59,605 nt of DNA from a bacterium (GTDB lineage: Bacteria > Zixibacteria > MSB-5A5 > WJJR01), in assembly GCA_035559435.1 (NCBI GenBank), contig DATMBC010000024.1:1-59605 (forward strand), read 5' to 3'. The number at the start of each line of letters is the position of its first letter. The first letter of the stretch is position 1. Made by a program: the position numbers and the translations under genes. The notes beneath the pieces are model-generated. The model did no database searches. It was not told where the DNA came from and saw only the letters and a list, made by a program, of their open reading frames with translations. This document shows, in pieces, positions 7,135 through 16,307 of the stretch.

Positions 7135-10047
7135 TTAGGACCGGAGCTTCATCAGCCGCGCCCGCGCGTCGGCGATTTCGACGAGGTCGGGGTCGGCTTT
7201 GTGCCACAGACCGAGAAACTTCTCATACTCCTCGGCGGCCTTTTGACTCCATCCGGAGCGTTCGTAGGCCTGAGCCAGATAGTAGTGAATGAGCGTGCTG
7301 CCAATTGGGTTGAAGATTCGCTCTTCGTCGAAGCTACGCAAACGTTGCTCGAGGACTCCGACGGCGCGATCCAACTGGCCATTCTGGAGATAGGCGCGTC
7401 CGAGCATGAGCGCATAGTCGAAGGGGTCCGAAATGCTGTCGGCCCGAGCCAGGTGCGAAGCGGCCGCCGCATAGTTCCCCTGCCAGAACTCGAGAACGCC
7501 CTGCGCGAACGCCAGCGCGGCCGAGTCCTCCAGGGGCCGCCCCTTCACCGCGGCTTGCAATTGTTCCAGCGACGACCGCGCGCCGTCGAAGTCGCCGGCC
7601 TGGGCGCGAATCTCCACCACCCAGTCGAGGGCGGCATTGGCTTCGGCCGGTTGCTGCTGCCGGATCATCCGGTGCAACTCCTCAGCGCCGCGAAGCGCCT
7701 TCTCGAAGTTCCGGCGCTGCTGGTCGATCGCAATGCGAATGACCAGCTTCTCACGGTAGGCCGCCCCCTCATACTGGTCCATTTCATCGGCGGCCATCCC
7801 CTGCCGGGCGATTTCGTCGGCGCGGTCAAAGTCCCCCTGGCGCAGCGGCGATAGCGCCATCCCGGCGCGTCCAAAGGATCGCCGTTCCACATTGGGCAAC
7901 GCGATGGCGGTCTGAAACAGAGAGTCGGCCTCGACGAACCGTCCGAGTTGCACCAGCAAAGCCCCCAGCTTGTCCAGCGTCGGGAAGTCGGGCTTGATCT
8001 GCAGCGCTCTTCGGTATGAGGCGATGGCCTGTTCGGTCTGGCCCGCGCGCGCATAGAGATCGCCCCGAGTGTCATACGGGTTGGCTTCATCGGGCGCCAG
8101 GGCGATGTACTGGTTGATGGCTTTCAGTGAGTTCTCAATGTCGCCCACGTCCTGGTAGCCGTAGGCCAGCAGGTTATAGGCATTCTTGTCAGAGGGATCG
8201 ATCGCCACGATGCGGAGGAAATCCTGCAGGGCCTTTCGGTATTCGCGCAGGCGGAACCGATAGATGTAGCCGCGGGAAAACAGCGCGTCCTTGTCATTGG
8301 GATCCCGCGCGATGATCTCTCCGAGGTCGTTCAACGCCGTCGCGATATCGCCGTTCGTTTCGGCGTACTTGGCCCGAATCATGCGGGCGTCCCGCCAGCC
8401 GGCGCGGTCGATGTGGCGCATGCCCTGTTCCAGCCAGCCGGCGCGGCGGTCAAACACATCGGTCAGACTGAGATAGAAGTAGGCGATGGCCAGCGTGGAA
8501 TCGTACTCGAGCGCCTTCTTGAGACTGGCGGCCGCTTCGGCGTGGTAGAGTTTGCGCGAGTAATCGATGCCTTCGAGGAGATGGCGGTACGCGTCGGCCG
8601 AGCGCGAGGTCATCTCGGCCACCGGCCGGTCGGGCTCCGCGCTCGCCTGCGCGGGCAACGACAGATCGGAGCGCACCGCGCTGCTGAGCCGGTCGACCAC
8701 CGCGAAGATATCTTCCCCCTCGGCGCCGGTGATCTTCTGGCTGGAGACGACCTCACCGCGCGCCACCTCGGAAATCTGGGAGGCAATCACCAGGCGCGGG
8801 GAGGATTGATAGATTTCGCCGGTGAGGATGTACCTGACGCCGGCCTTGCGGGCGATCTCGGTGGCGGTGTTCTGGTCGATGCGTGTCTCGCCCTCGTGAC
8901 CCAATTGCTTCAACAGGTCGTAGAGGCGTTGGCGGCTGACCACCTTGATGTATTGCGATTCGGACAGGTCGGTGATCAGAAGCCCGGTGGTCATCTGTGC
9001 GATCCTGTCGGTGTCGGCGGGATCGGCAACGTTGTCGAAATACATAATCGCCAGCGAGTTCTCGGAGGCGTTGGCCGGCTGGCCGGCGCCGACATCGAAT
9101 TTGAAGGGCTTGAGCACGAAGAACAGGAGCGCGACGACCGCGACCGCCGAAGCGGCGAAAACGTACCGGAGGTAACTGCGTCGGGGCGGCGTGGCCATCG
9201 TGCGCGACAGCATCGACGGCTGTGAGCCTTCGATCTCCCGGCGGATGCGTTTCAGTTCCGCCAGCATGTCGGTGGCGGTCTGGTACCGCGTGCCGGGGTC
9301 CTTTTCCAGCGCGCGGGCCACAACCTGCTCCAGGCCCGGATGCAGTCCGGACTTGAAGCGCGCCAGCGGTTCCGGGATGTCGTTGATGATCGCGTAGGTG
9401 ATCGCCGCGTCGTGCTCGCCGGCGAAGGGACGCCGTCCCGCCAGCAGTTCATAGAGCATCACGCCGAGCGCGAACAGATCAGAGCGGGGGTCGACCGACC
9501 GTCCCTGGATCTGCTCGGGCGACATGTAGGCGGCGGTGCCGACGGTTGTGCCTTCCTTGGTCAGTTGGCCGGCGCCGCGCCAGGTCGCCAGCCCGAAGTC
9601 GGTGATCTTCACCTGCCCCTTGGCGGTGATCAGGATGTTGGCCGGCTTGATGTCGCGATGAACGATTCCCTGCTCGTGCGCCGCCGACAGCCCGTCGCAG
9701 ACATGCAACGCGATGCGGATGATCTGCTCAACGGGGATCGGCTCGCGCGCGTCGATCAGGTCCTTGAGGGAGCGGCCATCGACGTACTCCATGACAATGA
9801 AGTCGCGTCCCTCGGCCGATTCGACGGCGTAGATCGTGAGGATGTTCTTATGATTGAGTTTGGAGGCGGCCCGCGCTTCGCGCAGCAATCGTTCGCGCGC
9901 CTGCGGATCGGACTGCAGTTGCGCCGGGAGGAACTTCAGCGCCACCTGGCGGTCGAGTTTGGTGTCGGTGGCGAGAAACACCTCGCCCATCCCGCCCTCG
10001 CCGAGCTTGGCCGTGATCTGGTAGTGCGCGATGGTCTGGCCAGTCAT
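7135..10047 (-). CDS. membrane-anchored Ser/Thr protein kinase with TPR sensor region
   Basis: 970 residues. Residues about 9-270 are a complete Hanks-type (PknB-like) kinase: glycine loop GEGGMGEV (16-23), Lys38, HRDIKPAN (130-137), DFG (150-152) and SPEQ in place of APE. A transmembrane helix follows (about 293-312). The C-terminal side, predicted periplasmic, begins with a FlgO/TolB-N-like domain (LAIMYFDNV, VRYILTGEIYQ) and then at least eight TPR-like repeats to the end. This layout is common in Acidobacteria, Gemmatimonadetes and similar phyla and suggests extracytoplasmic protein-protein sensing coupled to phosphorylation. Substrates unknown. It is the last gene of the minus-strand run that starts at pdxS. 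Confidence 0.93.
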   Translation of the reverse strand: MTGQTIAHYQITAKLGEGGMGEVFLATDTKLDRQVALKFLPAQLQSDPQARERLLREARAASKLNHKNILTIYAVESAEGRDFIVMEYVDGRSLKDLIDAREPIPVEQIIRIALHVCDGLSAAHEQGIVHRDIKPANILITAKGQVKITDFGLATWRGAGQLTKEGTTVGTAAYMSPEQIQGRSVDPRSDLFALGVMLYELLAGRRPFAGEHDAAITYAIINDIPEPLARFKSGLHPGLEQVVARALEKDPGTRYQTATDMLAELKRIRREIEGSQPSMLSRTMATPPRRSYLRYVFAASAVAVVALLFFVLKPFKFDVGAGQPANASENSLAIMYFDNVADPADTDRIAQMTTGLLITDLSESQYIKVVSRQRLYDLLKQLGHEGETRIDQNTATEIARKAGVRYILTGEIYQSSPRLVIASQISEVARGEVVSSQKITGAEGEDIFAVVDRLSSAVRSDLSLPAQASAEPDRPVAEMTSRSADAYRHLLEGIDYSRKLYHAEAAASLKKALEYDSTLAIAYFYLSLTDVFDRRAGWLEQGMRHIDRAGWRDARMIRAKYAETNGDIATALNDLGEIIARDPNDKDALFSRGYIYRFRLREYRKALQDFLRIVAIDPSDKNAYNLLAYGYQDVGDIENSLKAINQYIALAPDEANPYDTRGDLYARAGQTEQAIASYRRALQIKPDFPTLDKLGALLVQLGRFVEADSLFQTAIALPNVERRSFGRAGMALSPLRQGDFDRADEIARQGMAADEMDQYEGAAYREKLVIRIAIDQQRRNFEKALRGAEELHRMIRQQQPAEANAALDWVVEIRAQAGDFDGARSSLEQLQAAVKGRPLEDSAALAFAQGVLEFWQGNYAAAASHLARADSISDPFDYALMLGRAYLQNGQLDRAVGVLEQRLRSFDEERIFNPIGSTLIHYYLAQAYERSGWSQKAAEEYEKFLGLWHKADPDLVEIADARARLMKLRS

Positions 10048-10111
10048 AGGATTGCGATGAAACCAAGCATCCTGCCCAAGTTACTCCGTTCAGGCCGGAC
10101 CTGAAAGCCCG

Positions 10112-10131
10112 AAGCCCGTCGAGGCGGGCTT
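10112..10131 (-). terminator. GC hairpin between ccmF and the kinase gene
   Basis: AAGCCCG / CGGGCTT stem with a six-base loop, in the 107-base gap. On the minus strand it is followed by CGGGCTTTC and not a proper U tract, so it may be a weak or partial terminator or an mRNA-end stabiliser. Confidence 0.4.
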
Positions 10132-10154
10132 TGGGCAAGGAAATGTTCAGCTTC

Positions 10155-12404
10155 TCAGGTCGTGCTGACGCCTTCGGGACGCCGCGTCGACGGGGAGTCG
10201 GCCGCCGCCTGGGCGGCCGCGGGGTGGCGCTCGGATTGGAACTCGTCGATTTGCCCGGCGCGTTTGCGCAGCGCCAGTAGGCCGCCCAAAACCATCAGGG
10301 TGGTGCCCGCCCAGAAGAGATTGATCAGCGGTTTTTCCGAGATTTCAATCCAGAAGACCGGCTTGGCGGCGCTGGGGTTGTCGCGGTCGGAGACCTGCAC
10401 TTCGACCGCGCCGGTGTTGGCATCGATGCGCCCCACCGCCAGCGTAAAACGGCCATCGGCCGACGACGCCGGCACATCGCGCATCCCTTCGGGCGTGCTT
10501 TCGACCGTCGGAGTGATCGTGTCGATGCGCATGTCGCCGGTGAGCAGGAAGGCGCACCCGACGCTGCCCACGTTGCCTTCGCCATGGCCACCCATCTCGA
10601 AGCCGAGGAAGGTGATCTCGAAGCCGGCCAGGGTCTGGGTTTTGCCTTTGGTGAGAACCACCGTCTCGCCCGGCGTCCCGCCGACTTCATCGACCGGCGA
10701 GATGTAGAGGTCCTTGTTCCAGAACTTCTTCACCGCCGGCTTGCGCATCGTGCCCTTGCCATAGGGCAATTCGAACTGGCGCGGCGACATGCGATAGGCC
10801 GTGTTCGATCCGGCGCGTTCGACGAGGACATGGTACGGCGTCTCGTTCTGCGCGTGATCCTTGCCCTCATAGGTCATGAGCCACCCGAACTTCTCGACGG
10901 TCTCGCCCAGCGGCAGGGGGACCTGCTCCTTGCGTTCGTAGGCGCTGGAGACCGCCGCGCCGACAATGAGCACCGCCAGACCGACGTGCGCGAGATAGGC
11001 GCCGGGCACGCGACGGCTCTTGCGGAAGCGATCGGCCAGCACCCAGACATTGGACGCCGTGGCGAAGGCCCCGAGGACCAGCAGGCAGATGTAGAGCACC
11101 TCATGGACCCCGGCGAGAATCGCCACCGCGCCGACCAGCATGGCGAACGTAAACGGAATCGCCGCCTGCGGGGAAATGAACGGCTTGGTCGGTTTGATCC
11201 AGCGCATGAACGGGAAGATGGACAGCGCCAAAAGCAGGATGAGCGCAATCGGCGTGGTCGCCAGGAAGTAGTAGCGCAGGGTGACGTTCGAGGGCGGTCC
11301 ACCCAGACGAGTCCAAAGCGGCGTGGACATGCCCACCAAGACCAACACGCCCGCCACCAGCAGTGACAGCACGCCGACCGAAATCAGGAAATCGACCGTC
11401 CCCATCGAGCTGTAGGCGATTGTGGCGCGGACCTTGTTGTAGCGCCAGAAAAGGACGCCGAAGCCGAGCAACGTAAAGAGGGCCAGCGAGGCGACCAGGT
11501 ACGAATTGATGCCCAGGTCGAGGAACGAGTGCACGGAGAAATCGCCGAGCACGCCCGAGCGGGTCAGGAACGAGCCGAACAGAACGGAGACGAAGGGCAG
11601 AATGGAGAACAGGTAGGCCGAACGCGCGAGAGCGTTTTTCTTCTTGAATGTCACCAGCGCATGCGCGCCGCCGGTGGCGAAGATCCAGGGGATGAGCGAA
11701 GAGTTTTCCACCGGATCCCATGCCCAGTACCCGCCCCAGCCGAGCACCTTGTAGGCCCAATACCCGCCCATGACCAACGCGGTGCCCAGGGTGCACCAGG
11801 TGCCCAGGAGCCAGACCCACGCGTGGCCGGCCCACAGCTTGTATTCCTGCCGCACCCAGCCGGCGATCGCCAGGGCGAAGGGAAATATCGAGAGCGCAAA
11901 GCCGAGGAACATCACCGGCGGGTGGATGGTCATCCAGAAATCCTGCAGGAGCGGATTGAGTCCGGCCCCTTCCATCGGCGCCTCGGCGGTGGCCTCAAAC
12001 GGGCTGCGTTTGAGCAGGATCAACAGCACGGAAAAGATGAAGAGGTTGATCACCGCCATTGAGAAACGCTCAAACCGTCCGGCGGTGCGGATCAGGATCA
12101 ACGCCAGAAGACTGATGTAGAAAATCCAAAGCAGCAGGGTCCCCTCCTGCCCGCCCCAGAGGGTGGCGATCAGGTAGTAGAGCGGCAGGTCGGAGGAGGA
12201 GTAATTGCGGACATAGACAAAGTCGAATCGATGCAAAAGGATCAGCGTCAAAAGCAGGCCAAGCGAGACCGAAATCAACAGAGTGACGCCGCGGAAACTC
12301 CAGCGGGCCTGACGGAGCCACTGGTCGCCGCGCAGGTACATGACCAGCGAGGCAATCACACCCGCGGTCGCCAGCCAGATCAGTGATTTTCCGAGAGTTT
12401 CCAC
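10155..12404 (-). CDS. ccmF: cytochrome c biogenesis heme lyase subunit CcmF
   Basis: 749 residues from a GTG preceded by GAAAGGGG. An upstream extension of the frame would sit inside ispG and is rejected. Multi-span membrane protein with the tryptophan-rich heme-handling motif WGGYWAWDPVENSS, preceded by the conserved WGGQEGTLL and followed by many hydrophobic helices and a large periplasmic C-terminal domain, ending with a last helix near LINLFWAGTTLMVLGG. In system I maturation CcmF works with CcmH to attach heme from CcmE to apocytochromes c. No other ccm gene is in the window. Confidence 0.95.
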   Translation of the reverse strand: METLGKSLIWLATAGVIASLVMYLRGDQWLRQARWSFRGVTLLISVSLGLLLTLILLHRFDFVYVRNYSSSDLPLYYLIATLWGGQEGTLLLWIFYISLLALILIRTAGRFERFSMAVINLFIFSVLLILLKRSPFEATAEAPMEGAGLNPLLQDFWMTIHPPVMFLGFALSIFPFALAIAGWVRQEYKLWAGHAWVWLLGTWCTLGTALVMGGYWAYKVLGWGGYWAWDPVENSSLIPWIFATGGAHALVTFKKKNALARSAYLFSILPFVSVLFGSFLTRSGVLGDFSVHSFLDLGINSYLVASLALFTLLGFGVLFWRYNKVRATIAYSSMGTVDFLISVGVLSLLVAGVLVLVGMSTPLWTRLGGPPSNVTLRYYFLATTPIALILLLALSIFPFMRWIKPTKPFISPQAAIPFTFAMLVGAVAILAGVHEVLYICLLVLGAFATASNVWVLADRFRKSRRVPGAYLAHVGLAVLIVGAAVSSAYERKEQVPLPLGETVEKFGWLMTYEGKDHAQNETPYHVLVERAGSNTAYRMSPRQFELPYGKGTMRKPAVKKFWNKDLYISPVDEVGGTPGETVVLTKGKTQTLAGFEITFLGFEMGGHGEGNVGSVGCAFLLTGDMRIDTITPTVESTPEGMRDVPASSADGRFTLAVGRIDANTGAVEVQVSDRDNPSAAKPVFWIEISEKPLINLFWAGTTLMVLGGLLALRKRAGQIDEFQSERHPAAAQAAADSPSTRRPEGVSTT

Positions 12405-12432
12405 TGTGCCCCTTTCGTAGAAGGCCAGTCGC

Positions 12433-13590
12433 CTAGGATACCGGGACCGCGAGCGTCTGTACGTGCTCGCCGTCCAATAAGACCCGTGTGAGCGCCGCCT
12501 TGGCCGCTTCGCGATCGGTGAAGCGTTCGACAATCTCGCCGTGGCGGGTCAGCAGGTAGACACCCTTGCCGCCGAAGATGCCCCAGTCGGCGTCGCGGGC
12601 TTCGCCGGGGCCGTTGACCACGCACCCCATCACCGCAACTTTGACCGGGGACGTCACCCGTTTGAGAGTCTGCTGCACTTCCTCCACCAGCGACATGAGA
12701 TCGATTTCGATGCGGCCGCAGGAGGGACAGGAGACCAACTCCGGTCCGCGACGTCGCAGGCCCAGCGCCTGCAGGATGCCGTAACAGGCCTCCATCTCCT
12801 CGGCTTTCGGGCCGGTGAGCGAGACACGGATTGTGTCGCCGATCCCCTCGGCCAACAGCGTGCCCAGCGCCACCGCCGATTTCAGCGATCCGGTCTTCAC
12901 CGGACCCGCCTCGGTCACGCCAAGATGGAGGGGATAGTCGCAGCGTTGCGCGACCAGACGGTAGGCGTGGATCGCCTCGCCGGGATTGGAGGACTTCAGC
13001 GAGAGAATGATGTCGTGGAAGTCGTGCTCGGCGAGGATTGCGACGTTGCGCAGCACCGATTCGACCAGAGATTCGGGGTTGTTGCCGCCGTACTTGTCGA
13101 GCAGGTCCTTTTCGATCGAGCCCTGGTTGACGCCGACGCGGATCGGCAGGCCATGGTCTTTGGCGCACCGGACAACCTCGGCGATCTTCTGGCGCCCGCC
13201 GATGTTGCCGGGGTTGATGCGCAGCTTGTCGGCGCCGCGCTGCGCGGCCAGAATCGCCAGCCGCCAGTCGAAGTGAATGTCGGCGACCAAGGGGATGTGG
13301 ATCTGCGGCCGAATCTTCGCGATGGCCTCGCCGGCTTCCTCATCGGGGACGGCGACGCGCACGATCTCACAGCCGGCCGCCTCCATCTCAAGGATCTGCG
13401 CCACGGTCGCCGCGACATCGCGCGTGTCGGTGTCGCACATCGACTGCACCGCGATCGGCGCATCGCCGCCGACCGGCACGCCCCCGACCATCACCCGGCG
13501 AGTGCGGTGGCGGGGTTGCACGCCCCACATTGGCGCCGGCGGGGCGCTCGCAGCGGCATCGGACACGATCGGCAGTTCTTTGATGGGCAT
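12433..13590 (-). CDS. ispG: 4-hydroxy-3-methylbut-2-enyl-diphosphate synthase
   Basis: 385 residues. The enzyme makes HMBPP from MEcPP in the MEP isoprenoid pathway using a 4Fe-4S cluster. Cluster ligands are visible as CPSCGR and CVVNGPGEA (Cys, Cys, Cys and the Glu of PGEA). The TIM-barrel N-terminal part starts with RRVMVGGVPVGGDAPIAVQSMCDTDTRD. Length matches the short bacterial type without the plant/chlamydial insert. The ATG shares one base with the lipA stop, so translational coupling is probable; a longer upstream frame would overlap lipA and is not needed. Confidence 0.97.
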   Translation of the reverse strand: MPIKELPIVSDAAASAPPAPMWGVQPRHRTRRVMVGGVPVGGDAPIAVQSMCDTDTRDVAATVAQILEMEAAGCEIVRVAVPDEEAGEAIAKIRPQIHIPLVADIHFDWRLAILAAQRGADKLRINPGNIGGRQKIAEVVRCAKDHGLPIRVGVNQGSIEKDLLDKYGGNNPESLVESVLRNVAILAEHDFHDIILSLKSSNPGEAIHAYRLVAQRCDYPLHLGVTEAGPVKTGSLKSAVALGTLLAEGIGDTIRVSLTGPKAEEMEACYGILQALGLRRRGPELVSCPSCGRIEIDLMSLVEEVQQTLKRVTSPVKVAVMGCVVNGPGEARDADWGIFGGKGVYLLTRHGEIVERFTDREAAKAALTRVLLDGEHVQTLAVPVS

Positions 13591-14498
13591 CAGGCAGACC
13601 CCATTCGCGCTTCCATCTTCTGCACCTGGTCGAAGGCATGATACGAGGACCGCACCAACGGCCCGGCCTCCACATGGGAAAAGCCGATTTCGTCTTCGCC
13701 GTAGCGCTTCAATTCTTCGTACTCCCACGGCTCGTAGTACCGCGCCACCGGGAGATGTTCGGCCGACGGCGACAGGTATTGACCGATGGTCAGAATCTGG
13801 CATCCGGCCGCCACGATTTGGCGCATGACATCGTGGAGTTCAGCGGTGGTTTCGCCCAGACCGACCATGATTCCTGACTTGACTATCGGCGGCGAGAGAC
13901 GCGAAGCTGAGCGCTTTAATATCTCGAGTGAACGATCCAGTTGCGCGCGCGGACGGACGGTCGGGTAGAGGCGCGGCACGGTCTCGACGTTGTGGTTGAG
14001 CACATCGGGGCCGGCGGTCAGAACGGTCTCGAGCGCGTCGAAGTTGCCGTCGAAATCGGGAACAAGCACCTCGATGCGCACCTTCGGATCACGCTCGCGC
14101 AGAATACGGATGGTCTCCGCATAGACCCAGGAGCCGCCATCGGGCAGGTCGTCGCGATTGACCGAGGTGATCACCACCTGGCGCAGCCCCATCTGCGCCA
14201 CCCCCTCAGCAAGACGCCGCGGCTCATCGAGGTCGTAGCCCAGGGGCTTCCCCTTGATGACATCGCAGAAACGACACCCGCGGGTGCAGATGTTGCCCAG
14301 GATCATGAAGGTGGCGGTCCCATGCGAGAAACATTCGCGAATGTTGGGGCAGTTGGCCTCTTCGCAGACCGAATGCAGACGGTTCTCGCGCAGGGCGCCC
14401 TTGACCTTGATATACTCCGGCGTGAACACCGCACGGGTCTTCAGCCACGCCGGCTTGGGCGCGCCGTGCGAGACCGTTGGGGCAAGTGGAAGGGTCAT
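13590..14498 (-). CDS. lipA: lipoyl synthase
   Basis: 302-residue radical SAM enzyme that inserts two sulfurs into octanoyl groups on lipoyl domains. Both clusters are present: the auxiliary cluster motif CEEANCPNIREC (C-x4-C-x5-C), the SAM cluster CTRGCRFC, and the C-terminal RSSYHA serine that ligates the auxiliary cluster. No lipB or lplA is nearby. The lipoamide-dependent partner lpdA lies 8 kb away. Located between pdxT and ispG on the same strand. Confidence 0.97.
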   Translation of the reverse strand: MTLPLAPTVSHGAPKPAWLKTRAVFTPEYIKVKGALRENRLHSVCEEANCPNIRECFSHGTATFMILGNICTRGCRFCDVIKGKPLGYDLDEPRRLAEGVAQMGLRQVVITSVNRDDLPDGGSWVYAETIRILRERDPKVRIEVLVPDFDGNFDALETVLTAGPDVLNHNVETVPRLYPTVRPRAQLDRSLEILKRSASRLSPPIVKSGIMVGLGETTAELHDVMRQIVAAGCQILTIGQYLSPSAEHLPVARYYEPWEYEELKRYGEDEIGFSHVEAGPLVRSSYHAFDQVQKMEARMGSA

Positions 14499-14584
14499 CG
14501 GAAATAGAGTACGGAAATTGTGGCATTAGCGCGAAGGAATTCGGCGGCACGGAGGGGCCCTCGAACCGCTTCGCGTCGTTGCGG

Positions 14585-15271
14585 TTAGCGCCGCGCCAGC
14601 GCCGGCGCGGCCACCCGGTTCAGAAAATACGAATGCACCGCGGCGCTCTCGGTCATCTCCGGATGAAAGGTCAAAGCCAGGATGTTTCCCTGCCGCACCA
14701 GGGTCGGTTCATCGCCGAGCCGACCGAGCACTTCCACACGCGGGCCGATGCGGGCGATACGGGGCGCGCGGATAAAGACCATCTCCAGCGGCCGCGCGGC
14801 GCCATCGATATCGACCTCCCCCGTCTGGCGGAAGGAGTGAAATTGGCTGCCGTAGGCGTTGCGGTCGCTGTCGATGTCGATCAGATCGAGCGTGTCCTCA
14901 TCGGGGCGGCCGTGGATGATTGCATGCCCCAGCAGGATCAACCCGGCGCATGTGCCCATGATCGCATGCAAGCGGGCGAATTCGGGTATCGCGTCCCAGA
15001 GCCCACCCAGTTTGAGCAGTTTGCGCATCGTCGTTGATTCACCGCCGGGCATGATCAGGCAGTGCACCTGGCGGAGTTGTTCCACGGTGCGCACTTCGAC
15101 GGCGGTGAAGCCCAACGCGCTGATCATCTGGCGGTGCCGGGCGTAGTCGCCCTGCACGGCGAGCACCCCGACACGCAGCGCGAGCGGATCGGCGGCGGCC
15201 AGTTCCGTCGGGTGCGCCGCGGCCCTGGCGGCGGCGTCGACGGCACGATCGGTGGCGGTCAGTGGATTCAC
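14585..15271 (-). CDS. pdxT: pyridoxal 5'-phosphate synthase glutaminase subunit PdxT
   Basis: 228 residues from a GTG with a GGGGCAGGA-like ribosome site. Class I glutamine amidotransferase that feeds ammonia to PdxS. Seen: GVLAVQGDYARH, MPGGESTT, the nucleophile in MGTCAGLILL and the catalytic His/Glu in FHPEM. About 30 residues precede the usual start of the fold, an Ala-rich tail that may be real or may mean that translation begins further in. It lies 18 bases after pdxS. Confidence 0.95.
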   Translation of the reverse strand: MNPLTATDRAVDAAARAAAHPTELAAADPLALRVGVLAVQGDYARHRQMISALGFTAVEVRTVEQLRQVHCLIMPGGESTTMRKLLKLGGLWDAIPEFARLHAIMGTCAGLILLGHAIIHGRPDEDTLDLIDIDSDRNAYGSQFHSFRQTGEVDIDGAARPLEMVFIRAPRIARIGPRVEVLGRLGDEPTLVRQGNILALTFHPEMTESAAVHSYFLNRVAAPALARR

Positions 15272-15289
15272 GCGTCCTGCCCCGTTCCT

Positions 15290-16168
15290 CTACCGCACCT
15301 GCAGGAGCTGCTCCTCGGGGATCGAGGAGATTTCCAGGCCCCGCATCGCTTCGCCCAATCCGCGGGAAACCTCGGCCAGCTTGCGGGGATCGTTGTAGTG
15401 CGTGACGGCCAGCACGATGGCGCGGGCGCGCGGCGCGGGATCATCGGACTTGAAGATCCCCGAGCCGACAAAGACCGACTCGGCGCCCAACTGCATCATC
15501 AACGCGGCGTCGGCGGGTGTCGCCACGCCGCCGGCGGCGAAATTCGGCACGGGGAGTTTGCCGTGCTCGGCAACCCAGCAAACAAGGTCGTAGGGCGCTC
15601 CGAGTTTTTTGGCCTCGACCATCAGCTCTTCCTTGGGCAACACGGTCAGACGGCGAATGCCGTCCTGCACGGCGCGCATGTGACGGACCGCCTCGACGAT
15701 ATTGCCGGTGCCGGCTTCGCCCTTGGTGCGCAGCATCGCCGCGCCCTCGCCGATGCGCCGCAACGCCTCGCCCAGATCGCGGCAACCGCAGACAAAGGGG
15801 ATCTTGAAGAGGTCCTTGTTGACATGGAAGGCCTCGTCGGCCGGGGTGAGAACCTCGGACTCGTCGATGAAGTCGACTTCGAGGGCCTCGAGAATCTGCG
15901 CCTCGACAAAGTGGCCGATCCGGCATTTGGCCATGACCGGGATCGAGACGGCTTCCTTGATCTCGATGATCTTGGTGGGGTCGGCCATGCGGGCCACACC
16001 GCCCTGGGCGCGGATATCGGCGGGGACACGTTCGAGGGCCATGACCGCCACCGCGCCGGCCTCCTCGGCAATCCGTGCCTGCTGGGCGTTGGTGACATCC
16101 ATGATGACCCCGCCTTTGAGCATCTCGGCCAGTCCGATTTTGATTTTGCGTTTGTCCTCAGCGTTCAT
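15290..16168 (-). CDS. pdxS: pyridoxal 5'-phosphate synthase lyase subunit PdxS
   Basis: 292 residues, a TIM barrel that condenses ribose 5-phosphate, glyceraldehyde 3-phosphate and ammonia into PLP; normal family length. Seen: [20 protein letters not shown], the catalytic-Lys region [12 protein letters not shown], and [30 protein letters not shown] around the second Lys/phosphate site (split here for reading). The ATG at 16168 follows AAGGAG by eight bases, so the upstream extension of the frame is rejected. First gene of the run pdxS-pdxT-lipA-ispG-ccmF. Confidence 0.97.
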   Translation of the reverse strand: MNAEDKRKIKIGLAEMLKGGVIMDVTNAQQARIAEEAGAVAVMALERVPADIRAQGGVARMADPTKIIEIKEAVSIPVMAKCRIGHFVEAQILEALEVDFIDESEVLTPADEAFHVNKDLFKIPFVCGCRDLGEALRRIGEGAAMLRTKGEAGTGNIVEAVRHMRAVQDGIRRLTVLPKEELMVEAKKLGAPYDLVCWVAEHGKLPVPNFAAGGVATPADAALMMQLGAESVFVGSGIFKSDDPAPRARAIVLAVTHYNDPRKLAEVSRGLGEAMRGLEISSIPEEQLLQVR

Positions 16169-16249
16169 TGAATGCTCCTTAGTCCACCAATGCGGCCCGG
16201 ATGCCCGGGCTGCGTGTCGGGACAGGACCACTGTCCAGTCCAAACAACC

Positions 16250-16278
16250 AATTTAGCCCGAAAGTGCCCGAAAATCAA
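16250..16278 (-). promoter_or_regulatory. candidate sigma-70 promoter for pdxS
   Basis: On the minus strand TTGATT, a 17-base spacer and TAAATT. Between it and pdxS lies the inverted repeat GGACAG-N5-CTGTCC (16220-16236), a possible operator. The plus-strand lipoprotein gene must use the same 139-base divergent region. Confidence 0.4.
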
Positions 16279-16307
16279 CGAGTTCGCCGCCGCAATGGAG
16301 GTCCGCC

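Noticed and set aside
12405-12533. N-terminal extension of ccmF by 43 codons
   Set aside because: It would lie inside ispG, is Arg/Ser-rich and lacks the expected membrane start; the GTG at 12404 has a proper ribosome site.
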